Shown here piece after piece: positions 6,601 through 13,101 of a stretch of DNA of 15,209 bases; the first letter of the stretch is position 1, and each line of letters begins with the position of its first letter. Origin of the DNA: an uncultured Catenibacterium sp. (GTDB lineage Bacteria > Bacillota_I > Bacilli_A > Erysipelotrichales > Coprobacillaceae). The stretch is taken from assembly GCA_900540685.1 (NCBI GenBank), contig UQGS01000051.1, forward strand, positions 1-15,209, written 5' to 3'. The notes under the pieces are model-generated. The model did no database searches and had not been told where the DNA came from. It saw nothing but the letters and a program-made list of their open reading frames with translations. The position numbers and the translations under genes were made by a program.

Positions 6601-8205
6601 AATCATACTGAATATTACCCAATGTGGGGACACTTTCAATACGAAATCATTAAATCTATAGACTCTCAAAAAATTAGTAATGAAACAAGTAATTTGCTAA
6701 TGGTATTAAATCGTAGTTTATCAAAATCCTATATGCCTTACGTCCACTTTCATGACAGTTATTCTGGAAGTGTTATATCACCAGTGGACAATAAAGAAAT
6801 CTCCGCCAAAGCGTGGGTGAAAATAATACTAAACAATAAAATAGGTAAAAAAGGAAAAAGCAGATGGTCAAATGATAAAAAATGTTTTATTAATAATTCT
6901 TTAGATGATTTTTGTAGAAGCTTTCAATCATATGTTTCTAAAAATCCCGAGGAGATAATAGACTTATTATTAAACGAAAATAATCGAATTCGAAATGAAT
7001 TTATTGAATCCTTTTTCTTTGGACTATCAATAAGCAATAAAATTATAGGTATATCTAGTGATAAAATAGAAAGAATAATTAAAAAATTTTACATTAATAC
7101 GCCAAGCTTTTATAAAAATATCTGTCAAATCATTGAAAAGAACCCTGATAAACACTGGAGTAACCATATGATTAACTGCGTTAAAGAGATTGCAACTAAC
7201 AATGCTATTCTGGAAATAGATGATCCTATACTTACTGAACCGAGCATTGATTCTTTTTCTATTGAAACAAAAGCATTAAACTGTGTACGTGGAAAAGCAA
7301 TTTTCACTATCTCTCAATTGCTACATTCAGATAAGAATTACTATTCTGTATTTAAAGATTGTATCTCAGAATTAGTAAATGATACTAATCCTGTAATTAG
7401 ATATGCAACACTACGTACACTTTCTCCTATTTATAATATCGATAAAAGATGGGCTCTGGATAAAATGATGAAAATATTCAGTGAAGATTACACAATGATA
7501 AAATTCACTAAAACCCGAGACATATTCTATTATTGTTATTCTGATCATCAAAGAATTATTAATCGAATAATAAGAAATGCCATGAATACCGATGAGAGTC
7601 GTTTATTAGAAACATGTGGATATTTAATAGTTGATATATATGTTCATTATGATGATTTTAACGATATACTCGACATATATCTACATAATGCCAAACTTCA
7701 AAAACACATCATAAAAATGTTGGTACAGTATTTCAAAATAGATAAATTCAGGGAAAAATGTAAACACTTATTGCTTCAAATACTTAACAGCAACGGGAAC
7801 ATTAATGAACACTGGATATGGAGAAATCTGCTTAATGAAGATATCTTAAATGTAAAAAAAGATGCTGATATCATAAATATGATTTCGTCTTCAAATTTGC
7901 ATCCTAAAACATTTAGAGATTTCTCTGAATTCGCATGCAAGCAAAAAGACATTAAATATCTTGCAAATGTCATTTTTGAATCCAGTGAAAAGATGTTAAA
8001 ATACGATATGACTACCCCAGAAACTCGTCATATTATTTCTACATGTTTATCTAGCCTAATTTCTACTCTTTATTATGCAACAGCTTCTTCAAATTTAATA
8101 ACAGATAAAACTATTGCAAATAAGTGTTTAGATCTATGGGATGAAATGTATAAAATCGATTTTAATATTGGTAGCAAACTAACAAATGAAATCATGAAAA
8201 TCTAA
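3628..8205 (+). CDS. Avs-like STAND NTPase with N-terminal Cap4/PD-(D/E)xK nuclease
   Basis: 1525 residues. Residues 1 to about 100 form a nuclease core of the Cap4/DUF4297 type: GGRADKSGNKYEQ, then IIEPLGDYEDGVDLW with D49 and FQQCKA with Q63 and K65. A helical linker follows (about 100-265). The NTPase (about 265-600) has Walker A GQAGAGKS (288-295), Walker B AVIILDQLDAL (D357, D360), a sensor-like LVFVCRSYDL strand and AFTHQSIFDCFLAEQ around H559, as in STAND/NACHT-type ATPases. Residues 600-1525 are rich in Asn, Lys and aromatic residues and look like helical repeats without a recognised motif; in Avs proteins this part binds a phage protein, the NTPase oligomerises and the nuclease cuts DNA. 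I chose ATG 3628 because GAGG at 3616-3619 lies 8 bases upstream; GTG 3619 overlaps that site. The gene stands alone with its own promoter. The architecture is clear, but the exact Avs class and target are unknown. Confidence 0.82.
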   Translation: MALPVGGRADKSGNKYEQNWVIYNLLKVIQEKLSYVIIEPLGDYEDGVDLWIVYKNGKNEFQQCKARNGSRDYWQFGDINNRGLWNKWKKHLDRDINNIASLVSPLPFTLLEDIISRALNNDNNPNDFYNIQIKGSGKDTTNLFNDICKQLKFDTNTNNGLNSAYQYFKKIRIHQWPDFESTEMILDIIDSLFIGNPNIVIALLRNFIVEKNIYDKPITAHMLRQYLQDNGVSFKDLAHDNRILPNIERLNREYLHSFHSFSSGTIIRKESLECWKHIKEGKSIILHGQAGAGKSGCITNIIHFCKEESIPYLAIRLDTHIPTENPQKWSQKMEFPASISHCMNSISANKNAVIILDQLDALRWTQANSVQALNVCMELIHQINNINKDRNSKLSLVFVCRSYDLENDLDIKELFIKEDDAKDSVEWMKIKVDLLSNSDVLKIIGPSYSNLNSRIRELLRIASNLYIWENLDGSQNNENIKTTYQLVYEWKKQLENRASSKNLDSSKIINIISQITTHYDAYGRYPIPLPSLTIDVNIKDFLISSDFLIETNNSIAFTHQSIFDCFLAEQMMKKYFKGKPITDITGSIENQTPTKRYRMQIFLHEMLIYYPSDFLKIGEQMLENENIRYSFKYLYLEVLSHIPNPEECIIEFVLELLENNQWKTPVINVIINGNSPYITQLIKNGTLDLWTEDIPETVIRLFESISPNYNKEQVQFMRKYCLSDENNSKWERCFYGNIIEESDDFFKLKLEYFSKNTTPLNYIIFSESFFSNPIRAIKIFALMLQIKPSYSQEESIYSKTEESILVHSDTFTDNYSTVLEILYPCLPTIEECSNKIDFNKSEWTNKYFKEDTLKRACILIIKAANRAFAKADSNGFIEFYEPYMGKGYDLFNELILDGMINLDNNYADYILNYLCEDITNNCFEHSSEQRDDLYYTKRLVQKYSKICQPNTLRIFESKISHYIPNNQKEELKQHYKSFENNTENQEKNNNKNHTEYYPMWGHFQYEIIKSIDSQKISNETSNLLMVLNRSLSKSYMPYVHFHDSYSGSVISPVDNKEISAKAWVKIILNNKIGKKGKSRWSNDKKCFINNSLDDFCRSFQSYVSKNPEEIIDLLLNENNRIRNEFIESFFFGLSISNKIIGISSDKIERIIKKFYINTPSFYKNICQIIEKNPDKHWSNHMINCVKEIATNNAILEIDDPILTEPSIDSFSIETKALNCVRGKAIFTISQLLHSDKNYYSVFKDCISELVNDTNPVIRYATLRTLSPIYNIDKRWALDKMMKIFSEDYTMIKFTKTRDIFYYCYSDHQRIINRIIRNAMNTDESRLLETCGYLIVDIYVHYDDFNDILDIYLHNAKLQKHIIKMLVQYFKIDKFREKCKHLLLQILNSNGNINEHWIWRNLLNEDILNVKKDADIINMISSSNLHPKTFRDFSEFACKQKDIKYLANVIFESSEKMLKYDMTTPETRHIISTCLSSLISTLYYATASSNLITDKTIANKCLDLWDEMYKIDFNIGSKLTNEIMKI
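8185..8200 (+). repeat. 16-base direct repeat, right copy
   Basis: Exact second copy of AATGAAATCATGAAAA, ending 5 bases before the last base of the Avs-like gene. Together with the copy at 3540-3555 it brackets the whole gene. Confidence 0.4.
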
Positions 8206-8226
8206 TACTTACCTAAAAGTGCCTAC

Positions 8227-8270
8227 TACCCTCCTATCTAATTCTCTAATAGAATACATATAGGAGGGTA
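8227..8270 (+). repeat. Inverted repeat at the island/chromosome junction
   Basis: TACCCTCCTAT (8227-8237) pairs perfectly with ATAGGAGGGTA (8260-8270); ATTCT/AGAAT (8241-8245, 8251-8255) forms an inner stem. It lies 21 bases after the Avs-like stop and ends directly before the stop of the shortened RpiR-type gene. Only TTT follows on the plus strand, so it is a weak terminator at best. The AGGAGGG in the right arm is followed by an ATG at 8277 that opens only a four-codon frame. A leftover regulatory leader or insertion scar is possible. Confidence 0.5.
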
Positions 8271-8271
8271 T

Positions 8272-8571
8272 TTAACATGACATATCTATGAGTCTTTCAT
8301 AGTCTTCTGATTTAAGAATACTAGAGAATACTGCTTTAAAGATCATATACTTATTGTAGCCATAAATCCGAAAGAATCGATTTAAGCTAGAAGTAGAAAC
8401 AAAACATCTTTCTGCAAGTTCATTGATTGTCAGATAATCTAGTTCATGTCCATTCTCTAATAGTCCTAAGGCAATCTGGTAATTGATATCACGTACTTCT
8501 GGATTATTAATAAATAAAAATAAGGCATTAAAAAAAAACAATTCATCATATCCCTCCCTTACAGTTATCAT
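8272..8571 (-). CDS. RpiR/MurR-type regulator, DNA-binding domain only (truncated)
   Basis: Up to 99 residues. The part from LFLFINNPEVRDINYQIALG to TSSLNRFFRIYGYNKYMIFKAVF is the N-terminal HTH_6 domain of RpiR regulators, which control sugar and amino-sugar use. Full-length relatives have about 250-290 residues with a sugar-phosphate-binding SIS domain; that domain is missing, and the frame stops where the defence island begins, so this looks like a remnant that might still bind DNA. The start is unclear. ATG 8571 has no binding site, while AAGGGAGGG at 8551-8559 points to TTG 8541 (in frame) or ATG 8549/8546 (out of frame, upstream of a nine-T run on this strand). A TATGAT at 8572-8567 overlaps the ATG and also favours a later start. 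Confidence 0.65.
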   Translation of the reverse strand: MITVREGYDELFFFNALFLFINNPEVRDINYQIALGLLENGHELDYLTINELAERCFVSTSSLNRFFRIYGYNKYMIFKAVFSSILKSEDYERLIDMSC

Positions 8572-8623
8572 ATCATGAATTGTTTTTATACTTCATTTTT
8601 ATCAAATTCGTGCTTAAAAATGC

Positions 8624-9409
8624 TTATTCATCCATATGGTATATACCATAATCATTGGATACAAAGGTAAAAGTCACTTCTGGAAACTGTTTAGACAAGT
8701 ACTCTACCATATGTTCCATACCTGGTGCTTCACATGTCATATGATTAATCACTATAAGTGGAATATCATGATCTACTGCCCACTGGACACCTATCCAGTT
8801 ACTTACACCATCATCACTGACTAAACATGCATCTGCACCTTCTTCATACATTTCAAATACATCTGTACAAGCCCCTGTACCTATGCCTAATCTATGTATT
8901 ATTTGAGTCTTATCTCCTATGATTTCTATACCTTGCTGGTGAAAAGGTTTAATCTTATTAATAATATGCTGTGCACATTCTTCTACAGTCATATTAATAT
9001 CATTTGTATATCTATAGTAAGAATGATCATGTGATTCTTCAAAATCTAGATCTAATGTGTTAGCCCAGCTATCTCTAATGCCATATTCGGGATAGACATC
9101 CCATAAATCATGACATCTATAGATTGTAATATCATGTTCCTTTAATAATGCTTCTTTTTCTTTTTGTGCTTTATAAATTAATGTAGGTAAAGTGGTAGAT
9201 GCGAGATAGAATGGATTCTCATGTGAAATAATAAAATGTATATCATGTTCTATTGCATATTGAATCACTTTATTAGTCGCAACCCAACAAGTAATGACTT
9301 TACTTATTTCTGTTTGATCATCCCCAAACAATATACGATCTCTTGTACAGCTTCTATTCACCCATTCACCCTGTGACTCTAATAAGTCTATGATGTCTCT
9401 AATTCTCAT
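8624..9409 (-). CDS. NIF3/DUF34 family dinuclear metal-centre protein
   Basis: 261 residues, about the usual length for a NIF3 protein without the PII-like insert. These proteins form toroidal hexamers with two metal ions per active site; the family is sometimes labelled GTP cyclohydrolase I type 2, but its cellular role is unsettled. Visible signatures are HFIISHENP (H63, where many members have HHP), LGIGTGACTDVFEMYEEGADACLVSDDG and the C-terminal INHMTCEAPGMEHMVEYL with the H-x3-E pair. Replacement of the second His by Glu (E64) is a notable difference in the metal site. AGGAG at 9419-9423 lies 9 bases before the ATG. It follows the RecJ-like gene, but a terminator lies between, so it probably has its own promoter. 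Confidence 0.85.
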   Translation of the reverse strand: MRIRDIIDLLESQGEWVNRSCTRDRILFGDDQTEISKVITCWVATNKVIQYAIEHDIHFIISHENPFYLASTTLPTLIYKAQKEKEALLKEHDITIYRCHDLWDVYPEYGIRDSWANTLDLDFEESHDHSYYRYTNDINMTVEECAQHIINKIKPFHQQGIEIIGDKTQIIHRLGIGTGACTDVFEMYEEGADACLVSDDGVSNWIGVQWAVDHDIPLIVINHMTCEAPGMEHMVEYLSKQFPEVTFTFVSNDYGIYHMDE

Positions 9410-9431
9410 ATATGTTCACTCCTTTCTTATA

Positions 9432-9462
9432 ATTATACAATAAAAAAGACATCCTTAATCAA
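9432..9462 (-). promoter_or_regulatory. Probable promoter of the NIF3 gene
   Basis: On the minus strand TTGATT (9462-9457) and TATAAT (9437-9432) are separated by 19 bases, slightly long. The -35 lies within the terminator hairpin of the upstream gene, so termination and re-initiation are packed together. Confidence 0.35.
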
Positions 9463-9470
9463 GAATGTCT
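9442..9470 (-). terminator. Terminator of the RecJ-like gene, containing its stop codon
   Basis: Minus-strand stem AGACATTCTT (9470-9461) with AAGGATGTCT (9456-9447), one G-U pair, GATT loop, followed by TTTTT. The stop codon TAA (9457-9455) lies at the loop and descending stem, so the last codons of the gene form half of the hairpin. Confidence 0.85.
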
Positions 9471-10681
9471 ACCTGAACTGCATTAATTGTCATAAGGCTA
9501 GTAAAGTCATTAATCGCAAGTTTACCTACAATCTTTACTTTCTGACCCTGTTTAAACTGATTGATCTTATAATTTGGATTATAGATGATTGTATCAATAC
9601 CACCTACATTAGGAATAAAGAAGCTTAACTTGATATGATCAAAATAATCTTTCACAGGTGCTTCATGAATCACTAAGCCTTCAATAGAAATATAAGTCTT
9701 TTCCTGTCCATTTCCAAATGGTGATAATACCTGTAAGTATTCTTCTATATTAGTCTTAGATAAATCTGCGATTTCTAATGGAATCACATCTCTTACTCGA
9801 TCATCATCATGGAATTCATCACTAATAAAGTATCCTGCGTTAATTTCATCCGCAATAGGTGCAACAGAACGGAACTTACCTGTACCAGGACAACCATAAA
9901 TAAGGTACTTAACCATCTTCTTCGCATTATTTAAAGAACTTAAGTAATTAGCCATCTTATTTGTGATAGAACCAGACATAACACTTTCATTATATGTCTT
10001 CTTGAATTCTCTTTGACGCATATTGTTTTTCTGTCTTGTCTTAGGTGTTAACGCAACAAACTCAATCGCATCAAAACGACAGTCATTTAATAAACCTAAA
10101 GTCTTCTTTAAATGATAACGATTAGAGTTACGTAAAGGAGTTCCTTCAGACTGAATACCAATACCTGCAAGAGACGCTAAATACTGGTTCTCTTTACCAA
10201 GTAAGGTATTAATAAGCTGTAATACAAGTAAGCTCTGTGCAACATCTTCATCCTTATAGTTACCACCAGGTACTAATGGATATACATCATCACCATCTCT
10301 TACTTCTAACTGATCTCCTAAGATAATATGAAGACCAGGACCAAAATCATCTTGAGGACCATCAAAGAATTCAAAAGCTGATTTTCCTTTAGCCATTAAA
10401 ACACCTAGGAAGATCATAGCACTTTCTAATAAATGATGTAGTTCTGTACTCATGATACAAATATGAATCTTAGACTTAGAAGCACATGCTTCTTTAATCA
10501 GATTCACTACTGTTTCACCATTCTCTAAATCTGTAAAGTAATAATAGAATGGTGTGTTGAGTGCTTCATAGTCTTCTTTTGTGAAGCCTCTATGCTCAAC
10601 ATATTTCGCAATAATAGGATTCACTTCATATGAATCCATGATTTCTTTTGTATGAGATAATTCAACTTCGTGAAATATCAT
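9455..10681 (-). CDS. RecJ-like protein with degenerate DHH motifs
   Basis: 408 residues. RecJ is a single-strand 5'-3' exonuclease of about 550 or more residues. Parts of the RecJ pattern are readable here: NPIIAKYVEHRGFTKEDYEAL near the N-terminus, GIQSEGTPLRNSNRYHLKKT (175-194, where RecJ has ADVVPL-x-GENR), SPFGNG (320-325, RecJ PFGxGN) and a C-terminal OB-like region (about 326-408). The metal ligands are gone: the DxDxDG strand reads KIHICIMSTELHHL, the DHH position reads IILGDQ (119-124), and the GGHxxAxG of DHHA1 is absent, with GCPGTGKF (263-270) in that region. It is therefore probably not a nuclease and may serve as a DNA-binding or partner protein. ATG 10681 was chosen for GGGGAG 7 bases upstream. 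The homology is my own pattern reading; the loss of motifs follows if it is right. Confidence 0.6.
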   Translation of the reverse strand: MIFHEVELSHTKEIMDSYEVNPIIAKYVEHRGFTKEDYEALNTPFYYYFTDLENGETVVNLIKEACASKSKIHICIMSTELHHLLESAMIFLGVLMAKGKSAFEFFDGPQDDFGPGLHIILGDQLEVRDGDDVYPLVPGGNYKDEDVAQSLLVLQLINTLLGKENQYLASLAGIGIQSEGTPLRNSNRYHLKKTLGLLNDCRFDAIEFVALTPKTRQKNNMRQREFKKTYNESVMSGSITNKMANYLSSLNNAKKMVKYLIYGCPGTGKFRSVAPIADEINAGYFISDEFHDDDRVRDVIPLEIADLSKTNIEEYLQVLSPFGNGQEKTYISIEGLVIHEAPVKDYFDHIKLSFFIPNVGGIDTIIYNPNYKINQFKQGQKVKIVGKLAINDFTSLMTINAVQVDILD

Positions 10682-10707
10682 TTTTTCACTCCCCTCTTTC
10701 CAAAACA

Positions 10708-10736
10708 ATTATAACGAATGGGACTCTAAAAAAAAA
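10708..10736 (-). promoter_or_regulatory. Probable promoter of the RecJ-like gene
   Basis: TATAAT at 10713-10708 on the minus strand lies 26 bases before the ATG, with a T-rich -35 region (10736-10731) at 17 bases. It shares a 140-base divergent spacer with the MATE gene, for which no clear promoter could be picked. Confidence 0.4.
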
Positions 10737-10820
10737 GTGTTACTTTCATTTACTCTTTTTGAAACTTCTCAACACCTTTAATTTGAATGTGTTAGACTAT
10801 AGTCATGAGGAGGGGATTTC

Positions 10821-12164
10821 ATGAAGAAAGATCAGTATCAAATGGATATGACGCACGGTCCATTGCTTGGTAAGATCTTAGTATTTTCTATACCATTAAT
10901 GTTTTCAGGGGTGCTGCAGTTATTATTTAATGCAGCAGACGTTATTGTGGTAGGACAGTTTGCTGGTCCACGTTCTATTGCAGCAGTAGGTTCTACATCT
11001 TCTGTTGTCAATCTATTAGTAAGTTTATTTATTGGTTTATCTGTCGGGGTCAATGTACTTGTCGCACGTTTTATTGCCTCACAAAGAGACAAGGATACCC
11101 ATGAAACAGTACATTCTGCCATACTACTCGCAATTGTCTTTGGATTGATCTTTGCGATTATTGGTGTAACAGGCGCAAGAATGATTCTAGAAGCGATGGG
11201 ATCACCTGATGATGTCATCAATCTTGCAACTACTTATTTACGTATATACTTTGTAAGTATGCCATTTGTAGCTCTCTATAACTTTGGTGCTGCGATATTA
11301 AGAGCTATTGGTGATACAAAAAGACCACTTATATTCCTTATTGTAGCTGGAGTTGTGAATGTCATCTTAAACTTAATATTCGTTATTGTATTCAAGATGG
11401 ATGTTGCAGGTGTCGCCCTTGCAACATTTACGGCAGAACTTGTTTCTTCAATACTTATTATTAATTGTTTGATGAAAACAAGTACTGTCATTCATTTAGA
11501 TATCCATGCTTTAAAATTCCATAAAGATAAGGTGATTCAGATATTCAAGATTGGGTTACCTGCAGGATTACAGGGTGCTATCTTCTCTATTTCTAATATC
11601 CTGATTCAGTCATCTATTAACTCATTTGGTTCAATTGCGATGGCAGGTAATGCCGCAGCTGGATCACTTGAAGGATTTGTCTATCAGTCTATGAATGCCA
11701 TCTATCAGGCATGTGTTACTTTCACAAGTCAGAACTATGGTATTAATGATAGAAAGAGAGTCGATAGAGTCCTTGCATTATGTATTGGAATAGTCACAGT
11801 TGTAGGACTTGTTTTAGGTAATCTTGTCTACTTCTTTGCGGATGAACTCATTCGTATCTATACAACAGATGTACAAGCTATTGCCTATGGTCATGAAAGA
11901 TTATTATATATATGTGTCCCTTATTTCATCTGTGGCTGGATGGATGTCATAGTTGGTTCATTAAGAGGTTTAGGTTATTCTACTATTCCCATGATTGTAT
12001 CTTTAATAGGTGCATGTGGACTAAGAGTTTTATGGATTCTTACTATCTTCCAATACTTCCATACACTTAATTCTATTTATTTATCATATCCAGTAACATG
12101 GGTTGTTACTGCAGCAGCACATCTTATTACTTATATGATCCTAAGAAAAAAAGCTTTCAACTAA
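10821..12164 (+). CDS. MATE family multidrug/toxin exporter
   Basis: 447 residues, normal for the family, with about 12 hydrophobic segments in two similar halves. The first half opens with GKILVFSIPLMFSGVLQLLFNAADVIVVGQFAG, the standard MATE opening (helix 1, then the D-x-x-x-x-G pattern), and GAAILRAIGDTKRP closes the first bundle. The second half begins near IFKIGLPAGLQGAIFSISNILIQ and contains IVGSLRGLGYSTIPM. These are inner-membrane exporters that swap Na+ or H+ for cationic compounds; the substrate cannot be read here. GAGGAGGGG lies 5 bases upstream of the ATG. It is a single-gene unit, ending in a terminator shared with the EamA gene. Confidence 0.92.
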   Translation: MKKDQYQMDMTHGPLLGKILVFSIPLMFSGVLQLLFNAADVIVVGQFAGPRSIAAVGSTSSVVNLLVSLFIGLSVGVNVLVARFIASQRDKDTHETVHSAILLAIVFGLIFAIIGVTGARMILEAMGSPDDVINLATTYLRIYFVSMPFVALYNFGAAILRAIGDTKRPLIFLIVAGVVNVILNLIFVIVFKMDVAGVALATFTAELVSSILIINCLMKTSTVIHLDIHALKFHKDKVIQIFKIGLPAGLQGAIFSISNILIQSSINSFGSIAMAGNAAAGSLEGFVYQSMNAIYQACVTFTSQNYGINDRKRVDRVLALCIGIVTVVGLVLGNLVYFFADELIRIYTTDVQAIAYGHERLLYICVPYFICGWMDVIVGSLRGLGYSTIPMIVSLIGACGLRVLWILTIFQYFHTLNSIYLSYPVTWVVTAAAHLITYMILRKKAFN

Positions 12165-12202
12165 AAAAAGCCATTCAGAAATTAATTCTGAATGGTTTTT
12201 TT
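12163..12202. terminator. Bidirectional terminator between MATE and EamA genes
   Basis: CCATTCAGAA (12171-12180) pairs with TTCTGAATGG (12186-12195) around a 5-base loop, flanked by seven A on the left and seven T on the right, so it can stop transcription from both sides. The last codons of the EamA gene (KKTIQN and stop) lie inside the hairpin. Confidence 0.9.
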
Positions 12203-13048
12203 ATCTGGTAACTGTGCAATAATAATCGCAATAAACATAAGTACACAGCCAAATCCTTCTTTGATTGTAAGACTCTGACCTAGGATCACCCATCCTGCAA
12301 GTACTGAGAATACAGACTCCATACTCAACAAAATAGAAGCTACTGTAGGATTCATACCCTTCTGTCCAATAATCTGTAGTGTATAACCAGCTCCACTTGA
12401 TAATAATCCAGCATAGAGAATAGGCGCACATCCTGCCATGATATTATGCATAGTTACATCTTCAAATAGGAACATAGGAATAGTATTTAATAATGCACAT
12501 GTGAAGAACTGAATACAGCTCATCTTTACCCCATCTACTAAAGGTGAATAGTGATCAATCACAAGAATATGTAATGCGAATACACAGGCACATGCACATA
12601 CTAATAAATCACCCTTACCTAAAGAAAGTGATCCTGTCATACATAATAAGTAAAGACCAATAACGGCTAGGACAACAGAAACACCAATCTTAGGACTTAA
12701 CTTCTTCCCTAAAAATAAGCTAAAGAATGGTACGACAATAATATAAAGTGCTGTAATAAATCCTGCTTTACCGACAGTTGTAAACTGAATACCAAACTGC
12801 TGCAGAGCGCTTGCTAGACCTAATACAATACCACAGGCAATTCCACCTGCCCATAATTTCTTATCCTTGAAGTTCATTGTATGATCAAAGAAATAAATAA
12901 GTGGTAATAAAACAAGTCCACCTAAATAACTACGTAAGGCAGTAAAAGTAAATGGTCCTACATAATCCATACCTGCACTTTGTGCTACAAAGGCACAGCC
13001 CCAGATAAAGGCTGTAAGTAGTAGTAATAAATGATTTTTATAACGCAT
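12182..13048 (-). CDS. EamA/DMT family transporter
   Basis: 288 residues with 10 hydrophobic segments in two EamA repeats. The first starts LLLLTAFIWGCAFVAQSAGMDYVGPFTFTALRSYLGG, the second near DLLVCACACVFALHILVIDHY. The ending TVASILLSMESVFSVLAGWVILGQSLTIKEGFGCVLMFIAIIIAQ is typical of the family: a helix with a conserved E of the SxExVF type, followed by a WVILGQ turn. Members export amino acids, nucleosides or other metabolites across the cytoplasmic membrane; the substrate is unknown. GGAGGGGG lies 5 bases upstream of the ATG. It lies 47 bases after the HAD gene, with no terminator between and its own promoter overlapping the HAD stop codon. Confidence 0.92.
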   Translation of the reverse strand: MRYKNHLLLLLTAFIWGCAFVAQSAGMDYVGPFTFTALRSYLGGLVLLPLIYFFDHTMNFKDKKLWAGGIACGIVLGLASALQQFGIQFTTVGKAGFITALYIIVVPFFSLFLGKKLSPKIGVSVVLAVIGLYLLCMTGSLSLGKGDLLVCACACVFALHILVIDHYSPLVDGVKMSCIQFFTCALLNTIPMFLFEDVTMHNIMAGCAPILYAGLLSSGAGYTLQIIGQKGMNPTVASILLSMESVFSVLAGWVILGQSLTIKEGFGCVLMFIAIIIAQLPDKKTIQN

Positions 13049-13072
13049 GATTTCCCCCTCCTACAAAGGGGT

Positions 13073-13101
13073 ATTCTACACGAAATCATCTCTACTTACA
13101 A
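13073..13101 (-). promoter_or_regulatory. Promoter of the EamA gene overlapping the HAD stop codon
   Basis: TTGTAA (13101-13096) and TAGAAT (13078-13073) with an exact 17-base spacer on the minus strand. The -35 hexamer is the last Leu codon plus the TAA stop of the HAD gene. Start near 13066 gives a leader of about 18 bases holding only the ribosome binding site. Confidence 0.55.

Noticed and set aside
8277..8291. ATG after AGGAGGG giving a four-codon frame
   Set aside because: Too short to be a gene; the binding-site-like motif is one arm of the inverted repeat.
10838..11491. Antisense frames within the MATE gene
   Set aside because: Mirror frames of a strongly predicted membrane protein, without start signals.
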